This document shows positions 42,619 through 51,820 of a stretch of DNA of 64,000 bases, piece by piece. Numbering within the stretch: the stretch's first letter is position 1; each line of letters starts with the position of its first letter. The position numbers were made by a program, and so were the translations under genes. This stretch comes from Clostridium sp. (GTDB lineage Bacteria; Bacillota; Clostridia; Clostridiales; Clostridiaceae), in NCBI RefSeq assembly GCF_022482905.1, contig NZ_JAKVOI010000001.1:310001-374000 (forward strand), given 5' to 3'. Under the pieces are notes generated by a model. That model had not been told where the DNA came from, ran no database searches, and saw only the letters and a list, made by a program, of their open reading frames with translations.

Positions 42619-42789
42619 ATTAAAAAGGAAAGATTGTTTGGAATAATAAATTCTATGGTCATATTGCTGGTATTCTTTATAGGATTCCAAATCATGAAAT
42701 TAAAAGGTAACATAATCAATTATATTATACTGTCGATAATAATTGGATGCATATTATACTTATATCCTAAATTATTTGATAAAAATTAA
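42619..42789 (+). CDS. Small membrane protein, about 51-56 aa
   Basis: GGGAG (42606-42610) is followed by an in-frame ATT at 42619 and a TTG at 42634; ATG 42655 is another option. The frame encodes two hydrophobic helices (MVILLVFFIGFQIM; IINYIILSIIIGCILYLY) and ends KLFDKN. The uncertain start makes it a weak call, but the neighbours are also small membrane proteins. Confidence 0.4.
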   Translation: MKKERLFGIINSMVILLVFFIGFQIMKLKGNIINYIILSIIIGCILYLYPKLFDKN

Positions 42790-42816
42790 TTTTAGAATTT
42801 CTTGGAGAAATACATT

Positions 42817-43086
42817 ATGAAAATAAAAAAGAAACTGCCGATTAAAATAGCAATTATAATTGCTTCAGCTTTTACTGTTTTGTTTGCACTATTATCTATT
42901 AAAAATAGCAGTAACTATTTATTCCGCATTTTAGCCCAAGGGAGTCTATGTTTAACAATATTTTTAAGTGGCATTAATTATTTTAGTTACCAAAAGCAAA
43001 AAGTATTAGGAATCTTTCTGTGGATTGTTTCTGCATTTATTCTGTTTGTAATTGTTGATATCATAATTATATCGGTTAATATTTAA
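42817..43086 (+). CDS. Small membrane protein with three TM segments, 89 aa
   Basis: TTGGAGAAA supports ATG 42817 rather than the TTG at 42802. After a basic start (MKIKKKLPIK), three hydrophobic stretches cover most of the chain. No family was recognised. Part of a run of small membrane-protein genes after the integrase remnant. Confidence 0.55.
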   Translation: MKIKKKLPIKIAIIIASAFTVLFALLSIKNSSNYLFRILAQGSLCLTIFLSGINYFSYQKQKVLGIFLWIVSAFILFVIVDIIIISVNI

Positions 43087-43153
43087 GGTATATAAATTAT
43101 AATAGCAGTTTATTTATTAATCAATTTCCTCAATTTAGAAAGGAGATTTTTAC

Positions 43154-43348
43154 ATGCCACAAATTAACTACACAGTCAGTATTACCATTGTTAATTTTGT
43201 AATATTAGTTATAATTTTAATGGAATTATACAAAGCTATAAGAGGTATTAGAAATTTTGTTAACAGAAACAAAGAATTAAATAAAAAGGTAGATGCTATT
43301 TTAAGTAAGGTGGAAGATAAAGAAAACAAAGAACATGCCACAAAATAA
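43154..43348 (+). CDS. Small single-TM protein, 64 aa
   Basis: AGAAAGGAG precedes the ATG. One TM helix (~10-30) is followed by a charged coiled-coil tail (NKELNKKVDAILSKVEDKEN). The shape is holin-like or that of a phage accessory membrane protein; its family is unknown. It overlaps the next gene by 14 nt. Confidence 0.6.
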   Translation: MPQINYTVSITIVNFVILVIILMELYKAIRGIRNFVNRNKELNKKVDAILSKVEDKENKEHATK

Positions 43349-43562
43349 AATATATAAGATTTTAACTGTAGGTGCTACTATTTGTAGTACTGTGTTTTTA
43401 ATACTTAAAATCAAGAAGGTGTTATTAGATTCCAATGGTGTTAAGCCAAACAAAAACCAGTTCAACGTTCTGGTTACTGTGGAGACTACGCAAAAAAGTA
43501 TGAATACTCAAACTCCAATAGATCAGGCGGCGCAAGAAACTCCGGCAAAGCCAGTTCAATAG
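43335..43562 (+). CDS. Small membrane-anchored protein, 75 aa
   Basis: Overlaps the previous gene, so translation is probably coupled, and there is no strong ribosome-binding site. One TM helix (~8-27) precedes a Thr/Gln/Pro-rich tail. No family recognised. Confidence 0.5.
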   Translation: MPQNKIYKILTVGATICSTVFLILKIKKVLLDSNGVKPNKNQFNVLVTVETTQKSMNTQTPIDQAAQETPAKPVQ

Positions 43563-43572
43563 AAACAATTTT

Positions 43573-43610
43573 AACCCCTAGATCATTAATTTGGTCTAGG
43601 GGTTATTTTT
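43573..43610. terminator. Intrinsic terminator
   Basis: AACCCCTAGA pairs with TCTAGGGGTT, then ATTTTT. Confidence 0.85.
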
Positions 43611-43652
43611 AGTCCATAAAAATATTTTAGCTGTACAAATAGTTCAAAAGCC

Positions 43653-43850
43653 TTAACGACCGTTATTGATAGCAAAAAATATTAACAGTAATATTCTGAT
43701 AACGATAACACTAGTAACAATTCTTGTAAGTAAATTTCCCTTTGTTATTTTACTTGGATCGCCTGTCTGTGAATGGTTTATTGAAACAGCAAAATTAGCC
43801 ATTGGATTTTTTCTATATTCTTCTATTTTGAGTTTATCTTCTTTATCCAT
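43653..43850 (-). CDS. Small single-TM protein, 65 aa
   Basis: GGAGGTAG lies just upstream of the ATG on the reverse strand. The N-terminal 40 residues are polar (NPMANFAVSINHSQTGDPSK) and the C-terminus is one TM helix (~43-62), a tail-anchored layout. No family recognised. Confidence 0.6.
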   Translation of the reverse strand: MDKEDKLKIEEYRKNPMANFAVSINHSQTGDPSKITKGNLLTRIVTSVIVIRILLLIFFAINNGR

Positions 43851-44014
43851 GATTCTACCTCCATCATGTAATGAGCTGACGAATATTATATAATATTGTT
43901 TAATTTATATTAATTATCATATTTAAATAGGATTTAGCAGGAATATACATATTATTGTAGAATAATTAACTATAAATATTTTGTTGTGATATTAATTAAA
44001 AAGGGGATCTATTT

Positions 44015-44938
44015 ATGTATAAAAAAGTTACAAGCAAACTTTTAATAGTATTCGTTACAACAATTTTATTATTTACAATGTCAGGATGTTCAGATTTATC
44101 AACTTCCAATAGTAAAGGCGCAATTGATCAAACAACTCAAAGTTTTACTGCCGAAAAAGCTGAATCAGCTGAATCTGATACCAGCCAATATCCAATAAAA
44201 CTTGAAAAAGCCAAAGTCACTCATCACACAGACGGAGATACGATAGGTGTAACTTTAGAAAACGGCCAGTATGAAAAAGTAAGACTTATTGGTGTAAATA
44301 CGCCTGAAAGTACGACTAAACATGAACAATACGGAGAACAGGCTTCCAACTACACAAAATCCCAGTTGTATGGGAAAACCGTGTATCTTGAGAGTGATGC
44401 AGGAAATACGGATAGTTATGGAAGACTTCTAAGGTATGTATGGCTTTTTCCGCCTGCGGAGATAAGCGAAAGCGAAATCAGGGCCAAAATGTTCAATGCC
44501 ATACTTGCATATAATGGATATGCGGAACAGATGACAATTCAGCCAAATGCAAAATATGCTGATTATTTTAGAAGGTTCTGTGCTGAGGCAAGAGAAAACA
44601 GCAGGGGACTATGGGCAATAAACCCTAACGGCACTACTAAGGGTGACGGAATAAGTGCTCCTTCAAGTTCTGCATCAAGCAGCTCTAGTAGTAGCTATAA
44701 ACCAAGCAGTAGCAGTTCTTATGGGTCCTCAAGTAGTTCAGGATCGTCTTCATCTAGTCAAGGAAGTACAGCACCGGCAGCACCTTCAAACGGGAAGATA
44801 AAGGGAAATATCAATTCTAAAGGTGAAAAGATATACCATTTACCTGGAGACCCGTATTATAACAGAACAAATCCTGAAGCATGGTTTAATACAGAAGCAG
44901 AAGCACAAGCTGCAGGTTATAGACCAATTAAAAGATAA
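44015..44938 (+). CDS. Thermonuclease-family lipoprotein with C-terminal repeat domain
   Basis: AAAAAGGGGAT precedes the ATG. The 307-aa product has a lipoprotein signal (lipobox TMSGC, Cys ~25), a staphylococcal-nuclease domain (~65-205; DGDTIGV, VRLIGVNTPES, DSYGRLLRYVW with the catalytic Arg/Glu/Arg pattern) and a Ser-rich linker (~215-255). The terminal domain (~262-307) contains GDPYYNRTNPEAWFNTEAEA. It should degrade nucleic acid outside the cell. Its 3' end is duplicated at 40109-40277. Confidence 0.88.
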   Translation: MYKKVTSKLLIVFVTTILLFTMSGCSDLSTSNSKGAIDQTTQSFTAEKAESAESDTSQYPIKLEKAKVTHHTDGDTIGVTLENGQYEKVRLIGVNTPESTTKHEQYGEQASNYTKSQLYGKTVYLESDAGNTDSYGRLLRYVWLFPPAEISESEIRAKMFNAILAYNGYAEQMTIQPNAKYADYFRRFCAEARENSRGLWAINPNGTTKGDGISAPSSSASSSSSSSYKPSSSSSYGSSSSSGSSSSSQGSTAPAAPSNGKIKGNINSKGEKIYHLPGDPYYNRTNPEAWFNTEAEAQAAGYRPIKR

Positions 44939-44941
44939 AGA

Positions 44942-44972
44942 AAAGCTCTGGAGACTATCCAGGGCTTATAAA
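44942..44972 (+). terminator. Intrinsic terminator after thermonuclease
   Basis: AAGCTCTGG pairs with CCAGGGCTT. It matches the terminator at 40245 and is part of the same duplicated 3' segment. Confidence 0.75.
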
Positions 44973-45103
44973 TTTACAACAAAGTTTTAGAAATGATGTA
45001 ATGTATATAGATCTTAAAATAAATAAATCTGATTAGCAGGAAGAAGTCGATTAGTGTCGAATATTAATATCATGAATAAAAATTTATTTTAAGGAGAATT
45101 CTT

Positions 45104-45928
45104 ATGGTAGGAGAAGGAAGCTTAGAAGCTTATTTACAAATTATGCCTGTACTTAAAGATATATTGCTTGAAGATATAGCGGTAGCTGTTGCGGATACTA
45201 CAAAATTTTTATATTATAGGCCAGGAGATACTTTAGATATAAAAATAAATGTAGGTAGTAGAATACCAGGTGATATTATGCTATATAAAACGATTAAGGA
45301 GGGCAAATCATATAATGCAATAGTCCCTAGAGAGGTATTTGGAATTTCATTTAAAGAAATTTCATATCCCATAAAGAATTCTGAGGGTAATGTTGTAGGC
45401 GGTATAGGAATAGGTAGAAGTCTAGATGAGCAATTTAAGGTTGAAGAATCAGCAGATAATTTATTTTCTTCCCTTGAAGAAACTAGTGCGAGTATTCAAG
45501 AAATTAATTCAGGAGCAGAAAAGTTGCTCAATATGATAGACAATTTGGTACAAATTACAGAACAGACGGAGAAAGAGATATCGGAGAGTAATGAAATAAT
45601 AAGCATGATAGGTAATATTGCTTCCCAATCAAATTTACTGGGCCTTAATGCCGCAATAGAGGCAACTAGAGCAGGCGAACAAGGTAAGGGTTTTACGGTT
45701 GTTTCAAATGAAATGAGAAAGCTGGCTAAGTCAAGCAGCGAATCGTCAAACAAAATTTCAGAAATATTATTGGAAATGAATAAAAATATAAATAATATTT
45801 TTAAGATAGTAAATCAAGTTCAGTCAGTTTCAGAAAGCCAATCAGCTGCAACTGAACAGATAACAGCTACATTAGAGGAAATTACTAAAAATGCTCAAAC
45901 TATGAGTGATATTGCGAGGATAAAATAG
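45104..45928 (+). CDS. Soluble methyl-accepting chemotaxis-type receptor, 274 aa
   Basis: AAGGAGAATT precedes the ATG. There is no membrane segment. Residues 1-110 form a sensor-like domain and ~115-270 the MCP signalling domain, including the hairpin tip [20 protein letters not shown] and [16 protein letters not shown]. Short cytosolic receptors of this type are frequent in clostridia. It would feed CheA or a related kinase; no che genes lie in the window. Confidence 0.85.
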   Translation: MVGEGSLEAYLQIMPVLKDILLEDIAVAVADTTKFLYYRPGDTLDIKINVGSRIPGDIMLYKTIKEGKSYNAIVPREVFGISFKEISYPIKNSEGNVVGGIGIGRSLDEQFKVEESADNLFSSLEETSASIQEINSGAEKLLNMIDNLVQITEQTEKEISESNEIISMIGNIASQSNLLGLNAAIEATRAGEQGKGFTVVSNEMRKLAKSSSESSNKISEILLEMNKNINNIFKIVNQVQSVSESQSAATEQITATLEEITKNAQTMSDIARIK

Positions 45929-46089
45929 AAGCTGCTACTTAAAGCTTATTTTTGTTGCGTTTTTATTTTACAAAGAGAAAGGCCAGGGAGTAAAATCCCT
46001 GGTAAAAATGAAATTATAGAAATTATTGGGGGATGTTAGTAGTATGCACAGAAATCAGATTAGTATACATGGACAATTCCCCATCCTCC

Positions 46090-47802
46090 TTATATTTTAA
46101 ATTTTTGTACAAGTTCATTTAATTTTTGTGCAAGTTCTGATTGATTCTGTGCGGTTAAAGCCACTTGACCTACAGCTTGGGTGTTTTCATCAATACCTTC
46201 TTGTATTTGTGACGCATTTTCAGAGGTTTTCTGCTGGCTGTCAGATATATGCTGCATTGCTTCGCTGACCTGGGTTATTGTAGCGGCCAATTCTTCAGAC
46301 ATTGAAGCTATTTCTTCAGATAAATTTTTTATGAAATCAGCATCTTTATAATATTGATTGCTCATGTCTTTGAATGACTTAAATTGTGGACCTACCTGCT
46401 CATTGATAAATACTAAAATTTCGTTACTGCTGTCAGATAAATTTTTGAATGCATCATTTACTTTTTCGATAGTATCTTGAATTGACGATACTGCCGTTGC
46501 GGAATCTTCTGCAAGTTTTCTTACCTCTTCAGCAACCACTGCAAATCCTTTACCCTGTTCACCGGCTCTTGCAGCTTCGATAGCTGCATTTAATGCAAGT
46601 AAATTTGTCTGTTCTGCTATTCCTGCGATAGTATGAGCCATAACTTTTATATTTTCAACTATCTTGCCATCTTCAATAGACTTTAATATTTTGGCTTTTT
46701 TATCTTTATATATTTTTTGGGAATTTTGTATTGCAGAAATTCCTTTTTGCTGTGCAAGCACAGCATTTTTCTTAGATTTATTCGAATTATTATTTCCATC
46801 TGCAGCTTTTTGTGATAATTCATTCACATTTGCATTGATTTCCTCTACAGATGCGGTTATTTCTTCTAAAGACGAGGTGGATTCCTCCATTCCTGATGTT
46901 ATCACCTTTACAGAATTGTCCATATTATCTGCCTTTGCAGATAATTCTTCAGCCGTTGCAGACAACTGTTCACTGGCACTCCCCATATTTTCGGAGCTTT
47001 CCATTATAGACTTTAGAAGATGTATTATATTTTCCTGTGCAGTATTTAAGGAAATGCCTGTCTGACCAAATTCATCAGAACGGGTTATTGTTATGTTGGT
47101 TGAAAAATCAAATTTCTCCAGCCTTCCTGCAAAATTTTTTATCTTTAAAAGGGGGTTGTGTATATTCTTTGCTATAATCAATCCTAAAATTACAGATATA
47201 ATGAAACTGATTATAACTAATATTATTATAAGTCTTAAGGAAAGATTGTATTTGGAAATGCTTGAATTGTAATCATTCTGTGCAAATTTCGAATTTTTGT
47301 CTATAAGTTGATCTATTACTGTGAAAAGATCATCTCTGGACTTTGCAGCAGATTGGGATTCTCTTATTGCATTATTATAATCTCCCTTTTGGATTAATAA
47401 TATATAATTTTTTATAGATGTTTTCCAAATTTTATTATACTCGTTAAATTGATTTATTAAATCTTTGTTTTTGCCTTTTGATGAAGCTGAATAATTTGAT
47501 ATATGTGCATCGACCTGTTCTATGTTTTTGTTGATGCTGTTGATGGAGCTGTCTAATTGGGAATTGTTTTTGTTATTCATTATGTTGAGCAAATCACCGC
47601 GTATTTCCATAAAGCTTGTTTTAATGTCCTTTAATTCATTTGTTTCTTTTAGATTTATGTTGTAGATATTTTCTACATTCTTTTGAACTGTTTTTATTAT
47701 ATTAAGTGATACAATACCAACTATACAAGTCAATATTGCTACACTTATAAAAGACAGTATCAATTTTTTAAAGATATTCATCCTACTAAATAATAGTTTC
47801 AT
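46090..47802 (-). CDS. Methyl-accepting chemotaxis protein, transmembrane, 570 aa
   Basis: GAGGAGGAAAT precedes the ATG. TM1 is at ~12-32, a four-helix-bundle type extracellular sensor domain at ~35-185, TM2 at ~187-210, then HAMP (~210-265) and the MCP signalling domain with [20 protein letters not shown]. The insertion around [20 protein letters not shown], near the first helix of the signalling domain, is unusual. Confidence 0.92.
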   Translation of the reverse strand: MKLLFSRMNIFKKLILSFISVAILTCIVGIVSLNIIKTVQKNVENIYNINLKETNELKDIKTSFMEIRGDLLNIMNNKNNSQLDSSINSINKNIEQVDAHISNYSASSKGKNKDLINQFNEYNKIWKTSIKNYILLIQKGDYNNAIRESQSAAKSRDDLFTVIDQLIDKNSKFAQNDYNSSISKYNLSLRLIIILVIISFIISVILGLIIAKNIHNPLLKIKNFAGRLEKFDFSTNITITRSDEFGQTGISLNTAQENIIHLLKSIMESSENMGSASEQLSATAEELSAKADNMDNSVKVITSGMEESTSSLEEITASVEEINANVNELSQKAADGNNNSNKSKKNAVLAQQKGISAIQNSQKIYKDKKAKILKSIEDGKIVENIKVMAHTIAGIAEQTNLLALNAAIEAARAGEQGKGFAVVAEEVRKLAEDSATAVSSIQDTIEKVNDAFKNLSDSSNEILVFINEQVGPQFKSFKDMSNQYYKDADFIKNLSEEIASMSEELAATITQVSEAMQHISDSQQKTSENASQIQEGIDENTQAVGQVALTAQNQSELAQKLNELVQKFKI

Positions 47803-47899
47803 TAGATTTCCTCCTCTTAGTGTAAAATTGTTATAACATTTTTTCTATTGTAGTTTTTTGGACGTATTTAAATATTACAATTTTGATAAATTGGATAAT

Positions 47900-49288
47900 T
47901 TATGAAGTACAAGTTCTCCTTGTGATATCTAATGGTATATTAAAGGAGTCATCACATTTAATTTGATGAATAGCTTTTATATGTAGAACATTTTTTTTAT
48001 AAAAATTAAAACAAACTTTATATTTGTATATATTATTTACATTTTTATATATATACAAATTTATATCCTGAATATCAGCTATATTTATGTTATTTAAAGA
48101 ATCAAATTCGTCAGATTTAAATATATATTCAGAAGTCATTTTTCTTAACGTTCCATATATTGAATATGATCTTTTCGGTACTCTTATTGTAAGAGTACCC
48201 AATTCAATTTCATTATCAAGATTGTATATATTTTTGTCTTTAGATCTTGTCAATACTTTTATTGCAGTATCTACGATTTTACTGTCAAATTGTTTGTTAG
48301 CACAATGAAGAAGTTCTGTAATTACAAAATCAAAACTTCTAGGAGTATTATAGCTTCTAACAGAAGACATTGCGTCTATGGCATCGGCAACAGAAATTAT
48401 TTTACTTTCCAGTGGAATTTGGCTGCCTTTAAGATTGTCTGGATATCCAGTCCCGTCTATTCTTTCATGGTGGTACTTGATATATATGGCTATATCAGGA
48501 TATATATTTTTTAATAAGTTATAACCATATGTACTATGCTTTTTTAATATATCATATTCATTTTTTGTCAGTTTACCCGGTTTGTTTAAAATATTTCTAT
48601 TTATATATAGTTTACCTATGTCATGAAGCAGTGCTGCAAAATAGATTTTTTTTATTGAATTATGATTTAATTTTAATTGCAGGGCTATTTTCCTTGAAAT
48701 ATCAGCTACATTATATGGATGGAAAACTAAAAGAGGTTCTTTTTCTTTAAGTATTTTTGTCATCATATTTACAAGATCAAATATAAACTCAATTTTTTTA
48801 TAGTAAATATACTGTATTTTATAAGAATTTATAATAGAATACATGATATATTTGAAAGTTTCTTTATGAACAAAGTTAGTATTAATATGATGAGTGGTGC
48901 TTAATGAACATAAATATATAAATATTATTGAATCATTTTTATTTTCCATGGGTATAAATAGTTCTTCTTTTGCATTTTTAAAAAAAATAGAAGGACCTGT
49001 ATTGTCATCTTTTTTTATAAAAATAATTTCTTTGTAATTATATAATTGTTTTAATTTTTTTTCGTAAAATTTATTTGTATTCATTTTCGGCAGACTAGAC
49101 AGTGATTTGAAGGCAGTATTTTCTATGTCTAAAATTTTATCCAGTGTTATAGAATTTGTAGCTATATTAAAATTAAAAATTGATAATACATTGCAGTTAA
49201 AGTAGTTCTTTATATCTTTTAGTAAGGTACCAATCAGAGTTTTATTAAATATAGATTTGCAAGATTCAGTAATTTTAATCACCTCCAT
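47900..49288 (-). CDS. HD-GYP domain protein (probable c-di-GMP phosphodiesterase)
   Basis: The 462-aa product has a GAF-like N-terminal half and an HD-GYP domain (~190-345) with HDIGK (222-226), HHERIDGTGYP (273-283) and DAIDAM, all expected metal and substrate residues. An ~85-residue C-terminal extension follows. The annotated ATG at 49288 has no ribosome-binding site upstream and itself overlaps GGAGGTG, so an ATT at codon 6 is a possible start. The gene begins 8 nt outside an invertible cassette (49296-50123), so its promoter must come from that cassette. Confidence 0.9.
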   Translation of the reverse strand: MEVIKITESCKSIFNKTLIGTLLKDIKNYFNCNVLSIFNFNIATNSITLDKILDIENTAFKSLSSLPKMNTNKFYEKKLKQLYNYKEIIFIKKDDNTGPSIFFKNAKEELFIPMENKNDSIIFIYLCSLSTTHHINTNFVHKETFKYIMYSIINSYKIQYIYYKKIEFIFDLVNMMTKILKEKEPLLVFHPYNVADISRKIALQLKLNHNSIKKIYFAALLHDIGKLYINRNILNKPGKLTKNEYDILKKHSTYGYNLLKNIYPDIAIYIKYHHERIDGTGYPDNLKGSQIPLESKIISVADAIDAMSSVRSYNTPRSFDFVITELLHCANKQFDSKIVDTAIKVLTRSKDKNIYNLDNEIELGTLTIRVPKRSYSIYGTLRKMTSEYIFKSDEFDSLNNINIADIQDINLYIYKNVNNIYKYKVCFNFYKKNVLHIKAIHQIKCDDSFNIPLDITRRTCTS

Positions 49289-49295
49289 ATATATG

Positions 49296-49323
49296 ATGAA
49301 ACAATTCTATTATTTTGTTTCAT
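49296..49323 (+). repeat. Left inverted recombination site
   Basis: Arms ATGAAACAA (49296-49304) and TTGTTTCAT (49315-49323) flank spacer TTCTATTATT. A TATAAT on the reverse strand (49322-49327) overlaps the inner edge and points at the HD-GYP gene. Confidence 0.9.
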
Positions 49324-49459
49324 TATAATTATTGTTAAAGTATTTATATACAAAGGATTACAAAAAAATTATTTCTAAATACAGTTAAAAAGCAAAAAAA
49401 ATAATGAAACATTTTTTGTAATTAACTTAATAAAAATTACATTTGGAGGTATAGTTTAC

Positions 49460-50020
49460 ATGACAGTTGAACCAATAAGAAATAAGAAAAAAATAAAACA
49501 GATTTATTATTATTTAAAAGGTAAAGATTTAAAATATGGATTAATGTTAAAATTTGGGCTAAATACAGGGCTTAGAATAAGTGACATATTGCCACTAAAG
49601 ATTAGAGACATTTTTACTATTACATGGGAGTATAAAGATTATCTCATACTAAAAGAGAAAAAAACTGGAAAAGAGAAGAAAATTAAATTAAATAATGCAA
49701 TTAGAAAGGAAATAGACAATTATATAAAACAGGAAAACGTTACTTTGGAATCATACTTATTTCCAAGTCGTAAGGGTGGGCATATAAAGAGAATTCAGGC
49801 TTATAGAGTACTAAAAGAAGGAGCTAATGTTTGTGGAATTGAAAATTTTGGAACACATAGTTTAAGAAAAACATGGGGTTATTGGACATACAAGGTATCT
49901 AAATATAATATAGGATTAATAATGGATACATTTAATCATAGTTCACAACGTATAACACTTCGATATATAGGAATAAACCAAGATCAAAAAGATAAATTAT
50001 ATTCTATTGTGCAATTTTAA
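49460..50020 (+). CDS. Minimal tyrosine recombinase (FimB/RecV-like DNA invertase)
   Basis: TTGGAGG precedes the ATG. The 186-aa protein is essentially a catalytic domain with the residues in place: Arg39 (TGLRISD), a Lys in EKKTGK, His133/Arg136 (THSLRKTW), His160 (FNHSS) and Tyr169 (LRYIG). No N-terminal core-binding domain is present, as in FimB/FimE-type invertases. Its place between inverted core sites strongly suggests it inverts its own segment. Confidence 0.9.
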   Translation: MTVEPIRNKKKIKQIYYYLKGKDLKYGLMLKFGLNTGLRISDILPLKIRDIFTITWEYKDYLILKEKKTGKEKKIKLNNAIRKEIDNYIKQENVTLESYLFPSRKGGHIKRIQAYRVLKEGANVCGIENFGTHSLRKTWGYWTYKVSKYNIGLIMDTFNHSSQRITLRYIGINQDQKDKLYSIVQF

Positions 50021-50095
50021 TATATAATGTAAATTTGTGTTAAAAATTTGCACTATATATATAGACATATAAAATTTTATATGTTATATATATAA

Positions 50096-50123
50096 ATGAA
50101 ACAAAATAATAGAATTGTTTCAT
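50096..50123 (-). repeat. Right inverted recombination site
   Basis: Exact reverse complement of 49296-49323, with spacer AATAATAGAA. Matching continues one base inward and stops outside, as expected for a defined site. Confidence 0.9.
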
Positions 50124-50356
50124 TTGTATGGGCATTTATGATGAATTAATTATCATAATGACAATATTATAACCTATAATTAAATTTTTATTTGAAAACA
50201 TTTTAAGTATCTTTGATTTAAAGTAATAGTTATTCACGGGAGGAAAAGTTCCAGATAAATCTGGACCAGTCTCTTTTTTAAATAGAAAATATAAAGAACT
50301 GCTTTTATTTTAATCTGCTAAAGTTGTGGTATGCTGTTGATAGGTGGAGGTAATGT
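50124..50356. other. Intergenic region right of the invertible cassette
   Basis: It holds an AT-rich palindrome (TTATGAT with ATCATAA, about 50136-50157). A hairpin (TCCAGA with TCTGGA, about 50252-50267) is followed by CTCTTTTTT, which could terminate transcripts leaving the cassette to the right. No coding frame is convincing. Confidence 0.45.
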
Positions 50357-50599
50357 ATGAAAGAAAAAAATAATATAAAATTGAACCAAGAAACTAAGAA
50401 GAATATGATTAATAAAATAAAAAGTTATTTTTTAAATGAAAGGGAGGAAGAGCTAGGGGATTTAGCTGCAGGGCTAATTTTAGAATTTATTATAGATGAA
50501 TTGAGCATGGAATTTTATAATCAGGGAGTTTATGATTCATACAAATATATGAATGAAAGAGTCGAAGATTTGTTATCAATACAAAAAAACATTATATAA
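50357..50599 (+). CDS. DUF2164 family protein, 80 aa
   Basis: GGTGGAGGTA precedes the ATG. The product shows the family pattern: KIKSYFLNEREEELGDLAAG and then ELSMEFYNQGVYDSYKYMNE. Function unknown. It lies on the far side of the switch and could be the second gene affected by inversion, although a hairpin lies between. Confidence 0.85.
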   Translation: MKEKNNIKLNQETKKNMINKIKSYFLNEREEELGDLAAGLILEFIIDELSMEFYNQGVYDSYKYMNERVEDLLSIQKNII

Positions 50600-50609
50600 C
50601 TAAACAAAA

Positions 50610-50640
50610 CCTTCAGCCTAAAATCTAGCTGAAGGTATAA
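50610..50640 (+). terminator. Stem-loop after DUF2164 gene
   Basis: CCTTCAGC pairs with GCTGAAGG; only a short T-rich tail follows. Confidence 0.6.
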
Positions 50641-50699
50641 TTATATATTAATTCATTAATGGTTGGGGCAAATAGTTTGATTTTTAACATTTTCACAAC

Positions 50700-51815
50700 C
50701 TATTTTTTCTCAAGTGCTATTTTAAAGTTTTTTTCCTTATTATTTTCTTCACCTTTGATTACCAAGTACAGCTTTGTGACTTTTTCAAAATAAGGACTTT
50801 CAAAGTCAGAAGTTTCTTCGCAGAAATTAGAATTGTCATCTTTACGACTTCCTCTAGCACCACACTTATACTTACTTCCATTGTCATCTTCAAGATATAC
50901 ACTTTTAATATTCATATCAACTGGAACTAAAAATTTAGCATTTGCTACAGTAGGATATACATTCACATAGTCTATTTTTATAACCGAATTTATATCTTTA
51001 CTAATATCTTTTATATAGTTAATTTCCCCGGCATTTTTCAATTTGTCATCAACCTTTATATTGACCTGCCAATTTCCATTAACAATTTTAGGAGCCTTAT
51101 GAGATAATTTTTCAAAAAAATTCATTCTCTTATAAATGTGTGGAGTTATGGTATTGTCATAAAAATCATAAAATTTAATAGTAATACTATCAGGCAGTTT
51201 TGATATTTTGGTTTTATTAGTGCTAAAGTGAAAAATTCCTTTTTTTATCCTTGAATTTTTAAAGCTTCCCTTAGCTACATCCATATAATAAATGGAACTA
51301 TATACAGCATCACTGTGACTTCCATCAAACAGTATTCTACCGTTGTTATCTAGAATTTGTAGTGAATCACACATTAAATCATCCCAATCATTATATCTAC
51401 TATCAGCTTTTACACTATACCCAATAAGAAGTTCATTTCCACTCATAGTAAACTGATCTATAGTTATTGTAATTCCTTTGTCTGCAGCTGATTGAGAAAA
51501 ATCTTTTTTATTTTTAACAGAATCCTGAACAAATCCATTTTGTATTGCATTATCGATGCCCTTGTCTCTAAAATTGCCAAGTAAGTTTCTTACTTCTTTT
51601 GATGCATTATTTATATAATTGGCAAAAACAGGTGATGTTTTATTCAAAAATATAAATAAAACGAGTATAATTGACAGAGAGGCTGTAACTTTAAAACAGG
51701 TTTTTTTATGCCTATTTTTTGCCCTTTTTATAGCTCTGTCTATAACAAAATCAACTTCTTCTGGAATTTCTATAGACTCCAGATGATTTTTAAAAAATTT
51801 TTTATTATAATTCAT
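50700..51815 (-). CDS. DUF4179 membrane protein, probable anti-sigma factor
   Basis: The 371-aa product has a cytosolic N-terminus (1-40), one TM helix (~42-61) and a large extracellular DUF4179-type region (SQSAADKGITITIDQFTMSG). It starts a few bases after the ECF sigma gene, whose last codons supply GGAGG for it. This pairing is typical of sigma/anti-sigma operons. Confidence 0.82.
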   Translation of the reverse strand: MNYNKKFFKNHLESIEIPEEVDFVIDRAIKRAKNRHKKTCFKVTASLSIILVLFIFLNKTSPVFANYINNASKEVRNLLGNFRDKGIDNAIQNGFVQDSVKNKKDFSQSAADKGITITIDQFTMSGNELLIGYSVKADSRYNDWDDLMCDSLQILDNNGRILFDGSHSDAVYSSIYYMDVAKGSFKNSRIKKGIFHFSTNKTKISKLPDSITIKFYDFYDNTITPHIYKRMNFFEKLSHKAPKIVNGNWQVNIKVDDKLKNAGEINYIKDISKDINSVIKIDYVNVYPTVANAKFLVPVDMNIKSVYLEDDNGSKYKCGARGSRKDDNSNFCEETSDFESPYFEKVTKLYLVIKGEENNKEKNFKIALEKK

Positions 51816-51820
51816 CTTCT

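Larger units (their letters stand above)
49296..50123. mobile_element. Predicted invertible DNA cassette (phase switch) with its own recombinase
   Basis: An 828-bp segment is bounded by perfect 28-bp inverted repeats and contains one complete tyrosine recombinase. Each repeat is built like a recombination core: arms ATGAAACAA and TTGTTTCAT around an asymmetric 10-bp spacer. The left boundary is 8 bp from the HD-GYP start. In the present orientation the recombinase reads away from HD-GYP; after inversion it would read towards it, with no clear terminator between. Confidence 0.85.

Noticed and set aside
49296-50123. Insertion sequence or simple transposon with terminal inverted repeats
   Set aside because: The enzyme is a tyrosine recombinase, the repeats are core-type crossover sites with inner palindromic arms, and no target-site duplication is seen.
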